A DNA stretch of 64,000 nt from the NCBI GenBank assembly GCA_963791325.1, contig CAWBRU010000006.1, positions 1-64,000 of the forward strand, written 5' to 3'. The position numbers and the translations under genes are program-made. The notes under the pieces were generated by a model, which saw only the letters and a list, made by a program, of their open reading frames with translations, was not told the origin of the DNA and searched no databases. Numbering within the stretch: the stretch's first letter is position 1; the number at the start of each line of letters is the position of its first letter. Below, piece by piece: positions 34,337 to 43,833 of the stretch. This DNA is from JBEVJK01 sp963791325 (lineage in GTDB: Bacteria; Pseudomonadota; Alphaproteobacteria; Rhizobiales; Rhizobiaceae).

Positions 34337-35674
34337 ATGGGTAGGACATTTGGTACGGATGCGGGTGCGGACAGCGATCTGCGTGAATTCGCCAAGGCGC
34401 ACGGCATCAAGTATTTCATGGTTTCCTACACGGATCTGTTCGGCGGCCAGCGTGCCAAGCTTGTGCCGGCCTCGGCGATCGGCGACATGCAGAAGGACGG
34501 GGCAGGGTTTGCCGGCTTCGCCACCTGGCTCGACCTGACGCCGGCCCATCCCGACATGCTCGCGGTGCCGGACCCCGCCTCGGTGTTTCAGCTGCCTTGG
34601 AAGCCCGATGTCGCATGGCTGGCGTCGGACTGCCTGATGGAGGGCAAGAGCGTTGCCCAGGCGCCCCGCAACACGCTCAAACGGCTGGTTGCCGAGGCGG
34701 CAAAGCTCGGGATGTCGGTGCGGACCGGCGTCGAACCGGAGTTCTTCCTGATTTCGTCGGACGGCAGCCGGATTTCCGATGTCTACGACACGGCCAACAA
34801 GTCCTGCTACGATCAGCAGGCGGTGATGCGCCGCTACGACGTCATTGCCGAGATCTGCGACGGGATGCTCGGGCTCGGATGGGAACCCTACCAGAACGAC
34901 CACGAGGATGCGAATGGCCAGTTCGAGATCAACTGGGCCTTCGATGACGTGCTGTCGACCGCCGACAAGCATTCCTTCTTCAAGTTCATGGTCAAGTCGA
35001 TCGCCGAGAAGCACGGCCTGCGTGCGACCTTCATGCCCAAGCCGTTCAAGGGGCTGACTGGCAATGGCTGCCATGTCCACATCTCGGTGTGGGATCTCGG
35101 CGGCAAGACCAACGCCTTCGCCGACAAAGGCATGGAACTGGGGCTTTCCGAGAAGGGCCGCTATTTCCTCGGCGGGATCATGAAGCATGCCCCGTCGCTC
35201 ACCGCGATCACCAATCCGACGGTCAATTCGTACAAGCGCATCAACGCGCCGCGGACTGTTTCCGGCGCCACTTGGGCGCCCAACACGGTGACCTGGACCG
35301 GCAACAACCGCACCCACATGGTCCGCGTGCCGGCACCGGGCCGGTTCGAGCTGCGGCTGCCCGACGGCGCCGCAAACCCCTATCTGATGCAGGCGGCGAT
35401 CATCGCGGCGGGGCTCGACGGCGTTCGCACCAAGGCCGACCCCGGCGATCGCAGCGACATCGACATGTACAAGGATGGCCACACCGTCAGCGGCGGGCCC
35501 AAACTGCCGCTCAATCTGCTCGACGCCCTGCGTGAGTTCGAGAAGAACGAAGAGCTGAAGGGCGCACTCGGGACAGAGTTTTCTTCAGCCTACATCAAGC
35601 TGAAGACGGACGAGTGGAACAACTACGCTTCCCATTTCACCGAATGGGAGCGTCAGAACACGCTCGACATCTGA
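34337..35674 (+). CDS. gmaS: Gamma-glutamylmethylamide synthetase (glutamine synthetase type III-like)
   Basis: A 445-residue member of the glutamine synthetase superfamily. Motifs are MVSYTDLFGGQRAKLVP in the N-terminal beta-grasp part, VEPEFFLI (first metal glutamate), GQFEINW (metal glutamates), TFMPKPFKGLTGNGCHVHISVWD (ATP/metal site histidines) and APGRFELRLPDGAANPYL (arginine and glutamate of the active site). It ligates methylamine to glutamate with ATP, the first step of the N-methylglutamate pathway. The last gene of the operon, with a GGGAGG site before the ATG, is followed by a terminator. A GlnT-type glutamine synthetase is the alternative; the mgs/mgd context favours GmaS. Confidence 0.86.
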   Translation: MGRTFGTDAGADSDLREFAKAHGIKYFMVSYTDLFGGQRAKLVPASAIGDMQKDGAGFAGFATWLDLTPAHPDMLAVPDPASVFQLPWKPDVAWLASDCLMEGKSVAQAPRNTLKRLVAEAAKLGMSVRTGVEPEFFLISSDGSRISDVYDTANKSCYDQQAVMRRYDVIAEICDGMLGLGWEPYQNDHEDANGQFEINWAFDDVLSTADKHSFFKFMVKSIAEKHGLRATFMPKPFKGLTGNGCHVHISVWDLGGKTNAFADKGMELGLSEKGRYFLGGIMKHAPSLTAITNPTVNSYKRINAPRTVSGATWAPNTVTWTGNNRTHMVRVPAPGRFELRLPDGAANPYLMQAAIIAAGLDGVRTKADPGDRSDIDMYKDGHTVSGGPKLPLNLLDALREFEKNEELKGALGTEFSSAYIKLKTDEWNNYASHFTEWERQNTLDI

Positions 35675-35694
35675 AGGCTTCCTTCGCTTCAGGG

Positions 35695-35725
35695 CGCCGG
35701 GGCGCGGACCGCCCCGGCGTGTTTT
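35695..35725 (+). terminator. Rho-independent terminator after gmaS
   Basis: Stem CGCCGGGGCG (35695-35704) pairs with CGCCCCGGCG (35710-35719), loop CGGAC, followed by TGTTTT. It lies 20 bases after the gmaS stop and before the convergent SRPBCC gene. Confidence 0.8.
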
Positions 35726-35760
35726 GCTCGCGTCGTGCCTGCCGCAAGGCTGTGACGAGT

Positions 35761-36280
35761 TCAGGACTGTCCCGTGCTCGTGCCCAGCGCGGCGAGCAAC
35801 TCGTCCAGCTGCTCGAACTGCTCGGGCATCCCACCCTCCATCCCGGCGATGACGGCGTCGCGGGCTTCCTTCGAGGGATAGATTTCGTGCAGGACCAGCA
35901 GCGTTTTGTCGCCTCTTTCTTCGAAGGTCAGTGTGGTCACCGCGCCCTCATCGCTTTCTTCGTTCGTCCAGACGAGGCGCGAGTGGGGGACGACTTCGAG
36001 GTACCTGCCGAAGAATGCCATGGTCTTCGAGGAACTCTTGGCCGAACTCGAAGCGGTACCTGCCCCCGACACGGACATCCGCCTCGCAGGAAAGCAGGGG
36101 CACGCCGGCCGACTTCGGTGCCCACCATCGCTTGAGCAGCTCGGGTTTGGTCCACGCCTCGAAGACGAGGCGCGCCGGGGCGTCGAAGGCTCGGGTGATG
36201 ACCAGCTCACGCTCGGACTTCCGCTCGACGGTGGTGCGGTGATTGGCGGGGATGGGATCACTCCCTCGTCTTGTGTCCAT
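35761..36280 (-). pseudogene. SRPBCC/AHSA1-domain protein, one frameshift
   Basis: About 172 residues. The N-terminal half from ATG 36280 reads RELVITRAFDAPARLVFEAWTKPELLKRWWAP, a classic activator-of-Hsp90 (START-like) domain opening. After YRFEFGQ the frame slips by one base near 36026, and the rest (TMAFFGRYLEVVPHSRLVWTNEE, then TLLVLHEIYPSKEARDAVIAGM) is read in another frame to 35761. It overlaps the upstream ArsR gene by 23 bases. Pairs of this kind are common; the START domain probably binds a small hydrophobic ligand. A role beyond that is unknown. Confidence 0.8.
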
Positions 36281-36623
36281 CGGCTATCTCCTTCCGTTTC
36301 AAATCCTCGACAACCCTGTCCAACGCGTTGAAGCGTGCCTCCCAACGCTGGCGGTATCTCTCGATCCAAACCGCCTCTTCCTCCAGCCCGCGGAGGCCGA
36401 GCTTGCAGGTCCGCACGCGCCCGATCTTCTGGGTGGTGACGAGCCCCGCCTGCTCCAGGACGCCGACGTGCTTCTTCATACCGGTCAAAGTCATGTGAAA
36501 CCGGCCGGCAAGCTCGGTGATCGAAGCGTCGCCACGTCCGAGCTGCTCCAGCACGCCGCGCCGGGTGGCGTCCGACAGCGCGGCGAACGAAGCATCCAAG
36601 TGGATTCGGCCATACTGAACCAT
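36258..36623 (-). CDS. ArsR-family transcriptional regulator
   Basis: A 121-residue winged-helix repressor: ASFAALSDATRRGVLEQLGRG, then ITELAGRFHMTLTGMKKHVGVLEQAGLV as the recognition helix, and VRTCKLGLRGLEEEAVW in the wing and C-terminal helix. It lacks the CxC metal-binding motif of ArsR proper, so it is probably a non-metal member controlling its own operon with the SRPBCC gene, which it overlaps. Confidence 0.9.
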   Translation of the reverse strand: MVQYGRIHLDASFAALSDATRRGVLEQLGRGDASITELAGRFHMTLTGMKKHVGVLEQAGLVTTQKIGRVRTCKLGLRGLEEEAVWIERYRQRWEARFNALDRVVEDLKRKEIADGHKTRE

Positions 36624-36788
36624 CTGGTTCAGTATTAGCAGATGGATCGGCGGCGTGCAAGGGCAGGCTTACGTGCCGCTGCACACCTCTGTGTCGCCTT
36701 CAGAGCCTGCCATGCAGCGGACCAATTTCCGTTGACACCCTCTCGGCGACCGTGAAGATAGCCGCTCTGGCGGTCATGGGAGGATGAG

Positions 36789-37970
36789 GTGCCGGCGAAC
36801 CGGAGCTTGAAGGTCGGTCTCGTGGGGACTGGCTTCATGGGCCGGACCCATTCGAACGCCTATCATCAGGTACGGCGCTTTTTTCCCAGGAAGCGCGGCG
36901 CCGAGCTGGTGGCCGTCTGCTCGCGCGACGAGACCAAGGCGCGAGACTTCGCCGCGCAATGGGGTTTCGGCTCACATGAGACCGACTGGCGCAGGCTGGT
37001 CGAGCGCGACGATATCGATCTCATCGACATCGCCAGTCCGAACGACACGCATGCGGAGATCGCCTTGGCTGCCGCCGCGGCAGGCAAGATGGTGGCGTGC
37101 GAGAAACCGCTCGGACGCGAGCTCGCCGAGGCGCGGCGCATGGTCGAGGCCGTGGAGCGCGCCGACGTTGCCAATATGGTCTGGTACAACTACCGGCGCG
37201 TGCCGGCACTGGCCCTTGCCAAGGCAGATGATCGACGACGGCAGGCTCGGCCGCATCTTTCACAGCCGTTTCAAGTTCCTCCAGGACTGGACCATGTCGG
37301 CGGACCTGCCCCAAGGCGGTGCGGGCACGTGGCGGCTCGACGCTGGCGTTTCAGGAAGCGGCGTCACCGGCGACCTGCTTGCGCACTGCATCGATGCAGC
37401 GCTTTGGCTGGTCGGTCCGATTGCCGAGGTGTCCAGCACGACGGAGGTGTTCATCCGCGAGCGCATGCATGCCGTGAGCGGGAAGCTGCAAGCGGTCACG
37501 GCAGAGGACGCCAGCCTCTTTCTTGCCCGGTTCGCCAACGGCTCGCTCGCGACTTTCGAGGCGACCCGGTTCGCGCGGGGCCACAAGGCGCTGTTCACGC
37601 TGGAAGTGAACGGCGAGCACGGCTCGATCTCATGGGACCTGCACGACCTGCACCGGCTCCAGTTCTTCAACCACCATGACGAAAGCGCCGACGCGCGGCT
37701 GGCGCTCCATCCATGTGTCCGACGGCGATCATCCTTACATGAAGGCCTGGTGGGTGCCGGGCCTGCAGATCGGATACGAGCACACCTTCGTTCACCAGGT
37801 CGCCGATTTCCTGGCCGGCCTGCGCACCGGCGAGAAGCGCGTGCCGGACTTTCGCGACGGCCTCGCAGCCGACGCCGTGGTGGACGCGGTGCTGCGGTCG
37901 GCGACGTTCGCGGCGCTGGGAGCCCGTCGAGGAGGTTTCTGCAACGGCCAGGCTGGAGGGCATCGGTTAG
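36789..37970 (+). pseudogene. Gfo/Idh/MocA-family oxidoreductase, three frameshifts
   Basis: About 392 residues when repaired. The N-terminal Rossmann fold has GLVGTGFMGRTHSNAY near 10-25 and EKPLGRELAEA (EKP motif), then NMVWYNYRR. Frame slips occur near 37224 (continuing QMIDDGRLGRIFHSRFKFLQ), near 37690 (continuing RGWRSIHVSDGDHPYMKAWW) and near 37905 (continuing RRWEPVEEVSATARLEGIG to the TAG at 37970). It is probably an NAD-dependent sugar or inositol dehydrogenase feeding the adjacent transporter pathway. A GTG start at 36789 is used. The slips fall within conserved sequence. Confidence 0.75.
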
Positions 37971-38070
37971 GGGATTCGCGTCGAGCGGTGCGCTGTCCGA
38001 GCGCCGCGGCGATACAGAGTTCGCGGCGCACCACTGGTCGATGAGCTTCGGGATCCGAGGGAGAGGAAAG

Positions 38071-38811
38071 ATGTCGCTTGTGGAAGTGCGTGGGGTGTCG
38101 AAGAATTTCGGCGCCATCCGGGCCCTGACGGATGTCAGCTTTGCCGTCGAGCCGGGCGAGGTCGTTGGCCTGATGGGCGACAACGGCGCCGGCAAGTCGA
38201 CGATGGTCAAGCTGATCGCCGGCAACTTTCCGCCCAACGAAGGCGAGGTGCTGGTCGACGGCCAGGTCTGCCATTTCTACAAGCCCATCGAAGCCCGGGC
38301 CGAAGGGATTGAAGTTGTCTACCAAGATCTTGCACTGGCCGACAATCTGACTGCCGCGCAGAATGTGTTCCTCGGACGTGAGATCAAGAAGGGTTTCTGG
38401 CCGTTTCGCATTCTCGACAAGAAGGCGATGATCGATCGATCGGCGGCGCTGTTTGCGGAACTCAAGTCGGAGACCCGGCCGCGCGATCTCGTCCGCAAGA
38501 TGTCGGGTGGGCAGCGGCAGGCAGTGGCGATCGCGCGCACCCGCCTTTCGCAAGCCAAGCTGGTGATGATGGACGAGCCGACCGCGGCCATTTCGGTGCG
38601 CCAGGTCGCCGAGGTGCTGGAGCTGATCCGGCGCCTCAAGGCCAAGGGCGTGTCGGTGATGCTGATCAGTCATCGCATGCCCGATGTCTTTGCCGTGTGC
38701 GATCGCATCATCGTCATGCGCCGCGGCGCCAAGGTCGCGGACAAGACAACAGCAGCGACGTCGCCGGAAGAGATCACCGGACTGATTACGGGAGCGATAC
38801 GTGCAGCCTAG
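38071..38811 (+). CDS. Sugar ABC transporter ATP-binding protein (single domain)
   Basis: 246 residues with Walker A GDNGAGKST, Q-loop VVYQDLALADNLTAAQN, signature MSGGQRQAVAIART, Walker B LVMMDEPTAAI and the H-loop histidine in ISHRMPDV. It resembles the FrcA/XylG type with one ATPase domain rather than the double-domain RbsA. GAGAGGAAAG precedes the ATG. Its end overlaps the permease start by 11 bases. It energises uptake by the permease and binding protein encoded downstream. Confidence 0.9.
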   Translation: MSLVEVRGVSKNFGAIRALTDVSFAVEPGEVVGLMGDNGAGKSTMVKLIAGNFPPNEGEVLVDGQVCHFYKPIEARAEGIEVVYQDLALADNLTAAQNVFLGREIKKGFWPFRILDKKAMIDRSAALFAELKSETRPRDLVRKMSGGQRQAVAIARTRLSQAKLVMMDEPTAAISVRQVAEVLELIRRLKAKGVSVMLISHRMPDVFAVCDRIIVMRRGAKVADKTTAATSPEEITGLITGAIRAA

Positions 38812-40060
38812 CCTTGCATCATCCGTTGCGTCCGAGCCCGCCCTCGTCGACCATGCCGTCCTTGACGATGTGGTCGGCGTGCGCGAGCAGACGCTGTGGC
38901 AGAAGATGCTCCGCGCCCAGTCCTTCTGGGTGGCGGTGGCGCTCTTGGCGCTGATGCTCGCCATGACGGTGACTGGAGCCTACCTTCGGCTCGGCGGAAA
39001 ATCTCGGCAACATTTCGCGCAACTTCGCACCGATCGGCATCATGGCGCTCGGCATGACGGTGGTGCTAATCACCGGCGGCATCGATCTGTCGGTGGGATC
39101 CGTCATGGCGCTCGTTGCCATCGTGGCCGGCCTGTTTCTCACGTGGCACTATCCTTGGTACGTGGCCTTCTCGATGGGCATGCTGACGGGGCTCGCCTGC
39201 GGCGTCTTCAACGGGTTCTTCGTGGCCTATATCGGGATGCCGTCCTTCGTGGTGACGCTGGGCATGATGTCGTTCGCCCGGTCGCTGGCGGTGGTCTTTT
39301 CCGGCAACCAGATGCTCTACAGTTCGGGCCGGACGGCTCCAATCGTGAAGGCGATCGGTCAAGCGAAGTGGCCGCTTCGGGCACCGGCCGGCTGGGCGCC
39401 GCCCTGGATGCCGGAATTTTCTTCGCATTTCTGGACGTTGATCGTGCTGGCGCTGATCTGTGGGTTGGGTTTTCAACTTCACGGCGTGGGCACGCCATCT
39501 GTTCGCCATCGGCGGCAATGAAGACGCGGCGCAGGCTGACGGGTGTCCCGGTCGACTGGATTAAGTTCCAAGCCTACCTCTTTTCCGCCTTCACGGCGTC
39601 CGTCGCAGCTCTGCTGCTGCTCGGCTACAACGGTTCGGCTCTCAACGCGCTTGGAACAGGCTACGAATTGCGGGTGATCGCCGCCACCGTGATCGGCGGG
39701 GCAAGCCTGATGGGCGGCTACGGAACGGCTTTCGGTGCCGTCGTCGGCTCGGCATTTCTGGAAGTGATCCGCAATGCCTTGTTGATGGCCGGCATCGATT
39801 CCAACTGGCAGGGCGCATTCGTCGGCATTTTCATCGTTCTCGCGGTTCTGCTCGGCATGCAGACCAGCGGCACGTCGCTGCGCGCCCTGGTCCAGAACTG
39901 GCTTCCGGCGAAGGCACCGCTAGGAAAGCCGATCGGAGGACGACTTGCCGCGAGATCAAAGCCAATCGGGAGGAGGGTGAATGAGAAGAGAACCGATGAG
40001 CGTCTGTGCGCGCGCATCGGCAGCGGCAAAAGCGACGACGCGAGGCGGAGAAACTGGTGA
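38801..40060 (+). pseudogene. Sugar ABC transporter permease, three frameshifts
   Basis: A ribose/fructose-type inner-membrane permease of about 400 residues. The frame slips near 38983, 39461 and 39531. The pieces are FWVAVALLALMLAMTVTGAYL, then NFAPIGIMALGMTVVLITGGIDLSVGS (the family signature loop), GMPSFVVTLGMMSFARS, then TAWARHLFAIGGNEDAA and LTGVPVDWIKFQAYLFSAF, ending with GASLMGGYGTAFGAVVGSAFLEVIRNALLM. The GTG start at 38801 overlaps the ATPase gene. It is presumably functional if the slips are consensus errors. Confidence 0.8.
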
Positions 40061-40109
40061 CCGCCCATTCGGCAGTCGAATGCGAAAATCTCGGGAGGAA
40101 ATCAAAACA

Positions 40110-41116
40110 ATGAAGACTATTCTTTTGAGCGCCACCGTCGCCCTGACGGCTTTGGCCGGCGCACAGGCCTTTGCTCAGGACAAGCCCGTCTTCGCGCTTG
40201 TGCCCAAGGCGATGAACAACCCGTTCTACGATCAGGCTCTGGCGGGCTGCAAAAAGGCCGCTGAGGATTCCGGCAACGCATTCGCAGTGCGAATATATCG
40301 GCCCGGGCGAACACGGCGGTGGCGACGAACAGGTCCAGATCGTGCAGGATCTCGTCGCCAAGCGGGTCGCCGGAATCGCTGTCTCGCCGTCCAATGCGGT
40401 GGCTATCTTGCCGGCGCTGCAGGCCGCCAAGGAAGCCGGCATCCCGGTGCTCACCTTCGATTCCGACGTGCTGCCCGAGAACAAGGACCTTCGCGTCGCG
40501 TATATCGGGACGCACAACTACGAGATCGGCACCAATATCGCGAAGATCCTCCAGCAGGTTAAGCCGAAGGGCGGGGTGATCTGCATTCAGTCGGGCGGTG
40601 CTGCTGCCGCCAATCTCAATGAGCGCATGCAGGGTATTCGCGACGGCCTCGCCGGCAAGCAGTCGGCCACCTCTCCCGGCGATCGTCCTGACCGGACAGA
40701 ACGGCTGGACGGAAGCCGATGGCTGCCCGATGTACACCAACGACGACTTCCCGCTGGCCGCTCAGCAGTTCCAGGATCTGTTGACCAAGATGCCCAACCT
40801 GGATGCCTTCGCCGCGACGGGCGGCTTCGCTCAGTTCGTGCCTGACGCCAACCGGGCGGCGACCGAGCCGTTCAAGGACAAGATCGCCAAAGGGGAGCTC
40901 GCGGTCGTCTATGCCGACACGCTGCCCACCCAGATCGACCAGATGAAGGAAGGTCTCTCTCAGGGCCAAGTCGGCCAGCGGCCTTTTGAAATGGGCTATA
41001 AGACGATGATGGCCCTGAAGGACATCAAAGACGGCAAGCCCGGCCCGCAGGACCCCACCTACACCGGCCTCGACGTCTGCACACCGGCAACTGCCGACAC
41101 CTGCATCGCCAAGTAG
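40110..41116 (+). pseudogene. Sugar ABC transporter periplasmic binding protein, two frameshifts
   Basis: About 335 residues when repaired. It has a signal peptide (MKTILLSATVALTALAGAQAFAQ) and the periplasmic binding protein type 1 fold: ALVPKAMNNPFYDQALAGCKKAA, then DLVAKRVAGIAVSPSNAVAILPAL, TFDSDVLPENKDLRVAYIG and TGGFAQFVPDANRAATEP. The frame slips near 40283 and 40668. GGGAGGAA precedes the ATG. It is the RbsB-type receptor of the transporter encoded just upstream and is followed by a terminator hairpin. Confidence 0.8.
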
Positions 41117-41133
41117 CGGCCGGGTCGAAGCGC

Positions 41134-41159
41134 ATCGAGGCGGACCGCTCCGCCTCGAT
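41134..41159. terminator. Perfect 11-bp hairpin between convergent genes
   Basis: ATCGAGGCGGA, loop CCGC, TCCGCCTCGAT. It lies between the binding-protein gene and the convergent IclR gene. There is little T-run, but the stem is long and perfect, so it could end transcription from both sides. Confidence 0.6.
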
Positions 41160-41230
41160 CTCCCGGACCAGTGCAAATCCAGGGGAAGTGGAAAGCGGAT
41201 CTCCGTCGGAACTGCGGAAAAACAAGGGCT

Positions 41231-42034
41231 TCAGCCGGGGCGCGACGGTGCCAGCACGTGCGTGATGACCTCGGCGGCCAGCTTGACCTTGTCGACCATC
41301 GACAGGACGCGGTCGCGATCGCTGCCGCTGATGCCGACCGAAGCACAAGGCAGCCACTGGCCATCGAAGATCGGTGCGGCGATGCAGAACGTGTTCGGCA
41401 GATGCTCCTGGTCGTCGAACGCGTAGCCCCGCGACCGCGCCTCGGCGAGATTGCGCACCAGGACATCGACGTCGACGATGGTGTTGTCGGTATGTCTGAT
41501 CAACGGCTTGGCGCCGAACATCGCCCTGATCCCGGCTTCCGGATGCTGCGCGATGATGGCCTTGCCGAGCGAGGAGCAATGGATCGGCGCAAGCTTGCCG
41601 AAACGCGAATACATGTTGGGCAGCGACGGCTTCTCGACGCCGGCCAGATAGAGCAGCTCGCCATCGAACAGCACGCCGAGATTGACCCGCTCGCCGGCCT
41701 CCTGCGCGAGCCTGCTGAGATGCGGCAGCGCCGCCAGCCTCACCCGGTTGCTGTCGAGCTGGCGGGCGGCGAGCGGCAAGAGCTTCAGGCCGACCTCGAG
41801 CCCGCGGCCGTTGGCGGCAGGCTGCAGGTAGTGCATGGTCCTCAGCGTCTGCACGAGCCGGTGTGTGGTCGATCGGTTGAGGCCGACCTTGGCGGCGATC
41901 TCCGCCACCGTCATGCCACTGGTGGCGGCCACGGCCTCGAGCACGTCGAGCGCCTTCACCAGCGTCAGGACGGCTGGGGAAACTCCATTGTCGTTCTCGA
42001 CGGCGGGTGCGCGCAAATCAGGCTGTCTCGGCAT
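41231..42034 (-). CDS. IclR-family transcriptional regulator
   Basis: A 267-residue protein. The N-terminal winged helix-turn-helix (about 20-80) is LVKALDVLEAVAATSGMTVAEIAAKVGLNRSTTHRLVQTL. The C-terminal effector domain includes YLAGVEKPSLPNMYSRFGKLAPIHCSSLGKAI and GYAFDDQEHLPNTFCIAAPIFD. It closely resembles the IclR at 61316-62107. It is the last gene of a minus-strand operon (Ldh2, aldolase, IolE-like, IclR) and probably controls the divergent promoter at 44.9-45.1 kb. Confidence 0.92.
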   Translation of the reverse strand: MPRQPDLRAPAVENDNGVSPAVLTLVKALDVLEAVAATSGMTVAEIAAKVGLNRSTTHRLVQTLRTMHYLQPAANGRGLEVGLKLLPLAARQLDSNRVRLAALPHLSRLAQEAGERVNLGVLFDGELLYLAGVEKPSLPNMYSRFGKLAPIHCSSLGKAIIAQHPEAGIRAMFGAKPLIRHTDNTIVDVDVLVRNLAEARSRGYAFDDQEHLPNTFCIAAPIFDGQWLPCASVGISGSDRDRVLSMVDKVKLAAEVITHVLAPSRPG

Positions 42035-42097
42035 TTGGTCGGTTCATTCGGCTGTTTCACGCGAGAGTTGCGCCGGCCCCGAGTTGGACGGGCGAGG

Positions 42098-42988
42098 TCA
42101 TGTTTGGAAGCCCAGCTGTTTCAAATAGGCGATCGTTCGTCGCGCCAGCGGCAGCGGCACGGCGGGATCGCAGGGGAACATGTCCTGCTCGACGATTGCA
42201 AATCCGTCATAGCCGGTGTCGGACAGCGCGGCGGCAAGCCCCTCGAAGTCGACCGCGCCGCGAGCCGGCTCGTCGGTGACGCCGCGTAGAACCGCAACGC
42301 CCCAGGGCAGGCGTTCGCGGCGCATGGTCTCCAGCATGCGAGGATTCATGCTCTTCAAGTGCAGATAGGGCATGCGGCGATGATGCGCGCGCCAGAACGC
42401 GACCGGATCGCCGCCGGAATAAAGATGGTGCCCGGTGTCCATGCAAAGGCCGACCAACGCGGAGTCGGTCTCGGTGAGCAAGCGGGCGATGTCCCGCTCC
42501 GTCTCGACGGTCGCGTCGCAGTGGGGATGGAAGACGAGGCTGAGGCCGAAGGCGTCGCGGCAGCGGCGTCCCATGCTGTTGACCGTGGCAGCAAAGTCGG
42601 CCCAGGCGGCGGCGTCAAGCCGAGCTGCCGACCTGACGGCCCCGCTGTCGGGGTCCCGGTAAAAGTCGTCGAGCAGGACCAGGAACCGCGCGCCGATCGC
42701 GGCCAGCCATTCGGCCGTTCGGTCGAGCGCGGCGAGGGTAGCTTCCCGCCGGGCTCGATCGGAGATCGCGGCGAAGAACGTGCCGCCGGGAATCGACAGG
42801 CCGCGGGCGGCAAGTTCGGAGCGGACCACGGCGGGATCGGTCGGAAGGTAGCCGAAGTTCCCCGGCTCGAGCACGTGATATCCGGCTTCGGCGACTTCGT
42901 CCAAATAGCGCTGCCAAGGGATCTGCGCGGGATGATCAGCGTGCCAGACGCCCCAGGCATCCGATCCGGCGCCGATGGTGACGGTCAA
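42098..42988 (-). CDS. IolE-like TIM-barrel sugar isomerase/epimerase or dehydratase
   Basis: A 296-residue xylose-isomerase-like TIM barrel. The likely metal ligands lie in LEPGNFGYLP, LVFHPHCDATVETE, GLCMDTGHHLYSGGDP and the C-terminal VEQDMF. The spacing resembles inosose dehydratase IolE, but the family also contains epimerases and hydroxypyruvate isomerases. I use a TTG start at 42988 whose TTGA overlaps the stop of the aldolase gene, which gives tight coupling. ATG starts in frame further upstream would run into the aldolase. Confidence 0.82.
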   Translation of the reverse strand: MTVTIGAGSDAWGVWHADHPAQIPWQRYLDEVAEAGYHVLEPGNFGYLPTDPAVVRSELAARGLSIPGGTFFAAISDRARREATLAALDRTAEWLAAIGARFLVLLDDFYRDPDSGAVRSAARLDAAAWADFAATVNSMGRRCRDAFGLSLVFHPHCDATVETERDIARLLTETDSALVGLCMDTGHHLYSGGDPVAFWRAHHRRMPYLHLKSMNPRMLETMRRERLPWGVAVLRGVTDEPARGAVDFEGLAAALSDTGYDGFAIVEQDMFPCDPAVPLPLARRTIAYLKQLGFQT

Positions 42989-43812
42989 GGCGTGCCCTCC
43001 CCATCGGCGTGGCCGGCGCGCGCGGCGTGCGCCTGGCCTTCCAGCAGGCGACGGGCTTCGGCGAGGTGCGACGCCAGCCCCGTGCGCAGCACGACGAGAT
43101 CGTCGGAGGCGATGACCAACCGGGCGCCTTTGGCGACCAGCCCGATTTGGTCTTCGGCCCTTTCGTAGCGCCCCAGGCACAGCGGCAGGTTTCGCTCGCG
43201 GGCCGCCGCAAATACTCGGTCCAGCGCGCCCTGCACTGTCGGGTGCGCCTGATCGTGCAGCAGCCCGCAGGAGACGGCGAGGTCAGCCGGGCCGAGGCAG
43301 AGCACGTCGATGCCGGGGACGGCGGCGATTTCGGACGCGACCTCGATCGTGTCGATGTGCTCGATCTGCACCACGACGAAGGTCTGCGCGTTGGCCTGAT
43401 CGAAATAGGCCGGGTTGCGGAAAAAATCGCTGGCGCGCCGCGGCCCGTAGCCCCGTCGCCCCAAGGGCGGGTATTTCACGGCGGCGACGATCGACCTGGC
43501 CTGATCGGCACTCATCACCTGCGGCGCCATGATGCCGTCGATGCCGATATCCAGCACCCGCTTGATCAGTACCGGATCATGGCCGGGAACGCGGACGATG
43601 GTGACCGGATCCCAGCGCCCGACCGCCGCGATCACCGCTTCGAGCGTTTCGAGGCCGAGCGATGTGTGCTCCATGTCGACCAGGAGCACGTCGAAGCCGC
43701 TGCCGGCGATAAGCTCGGCGATCGCCGGTGAGCCGAAGGTCAGCCAGGCGCTGTAGACAATGCCGCCGTCGCGGAGGCGCTGCTTGATCTCGGGTGCTCG
43801 CTTCGAAGTCAT
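42985..43812 (-). CDS. HpcH/HpaI-family class II aldolase
   Basis: A 275-residue metal-dependent pyruvate aldolase. LLVDMEHTSLGLETLEA, MAPQVMSADQARSIV and YPPLGRRGYGPRRASDF (arginine/histidine region) are visible. The metal-binding acidic residues sit in VVQIEHIDTI and LCLGPADLAV. It splits 4-hydroxy-2-oxo acids or 2-keto-3-deoxy sugar acids into pyruvate or a ketoacid and an aldehyde. It lies in an operon with the IolE-like and Ldh2-type genes. GGAG precedes the ATG. An extra 20-residue C-terminal tail is Ala/Arg-rich. Confidence 0.9.
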   Translation of the reverse strand: MTSKRAPEIKQRLRDGGIVYSAWLTFGSPAIAELIAGSGFDVLLVDMEHTSLGLETLEAVIAAVGRWDPVTIVRVPGHDPVLIKRVLDIGIDGIMAPQVMSADQARSIVAAVKYPPLGRRGYGPRRASDFFRNPAYFDQANAQTFVVVQIEHIDTIEVASEIAAVPGIDVLCLGPADLAVSCGLLHDQAHPTVQGALDRVFAAARERNLPLCLGRYERAEDQIGLVAKGARLVIASDDLVVLRTGLASHLAEARRLLEGQAHAARAGHADGEGTP

Positions 43813-43833
43813 CTGGCTTTTGCTCCGATCGGA

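Noticed and set aside
34337..35674. Calling the glutamine-synthetase-like gene a normal assimilatory GlnA
   Set aside because: The sequence is of the GlnT/GmaS type and lies directly after mgsABC, which argues for methylamide synthesis rather than ammonia assimilation.
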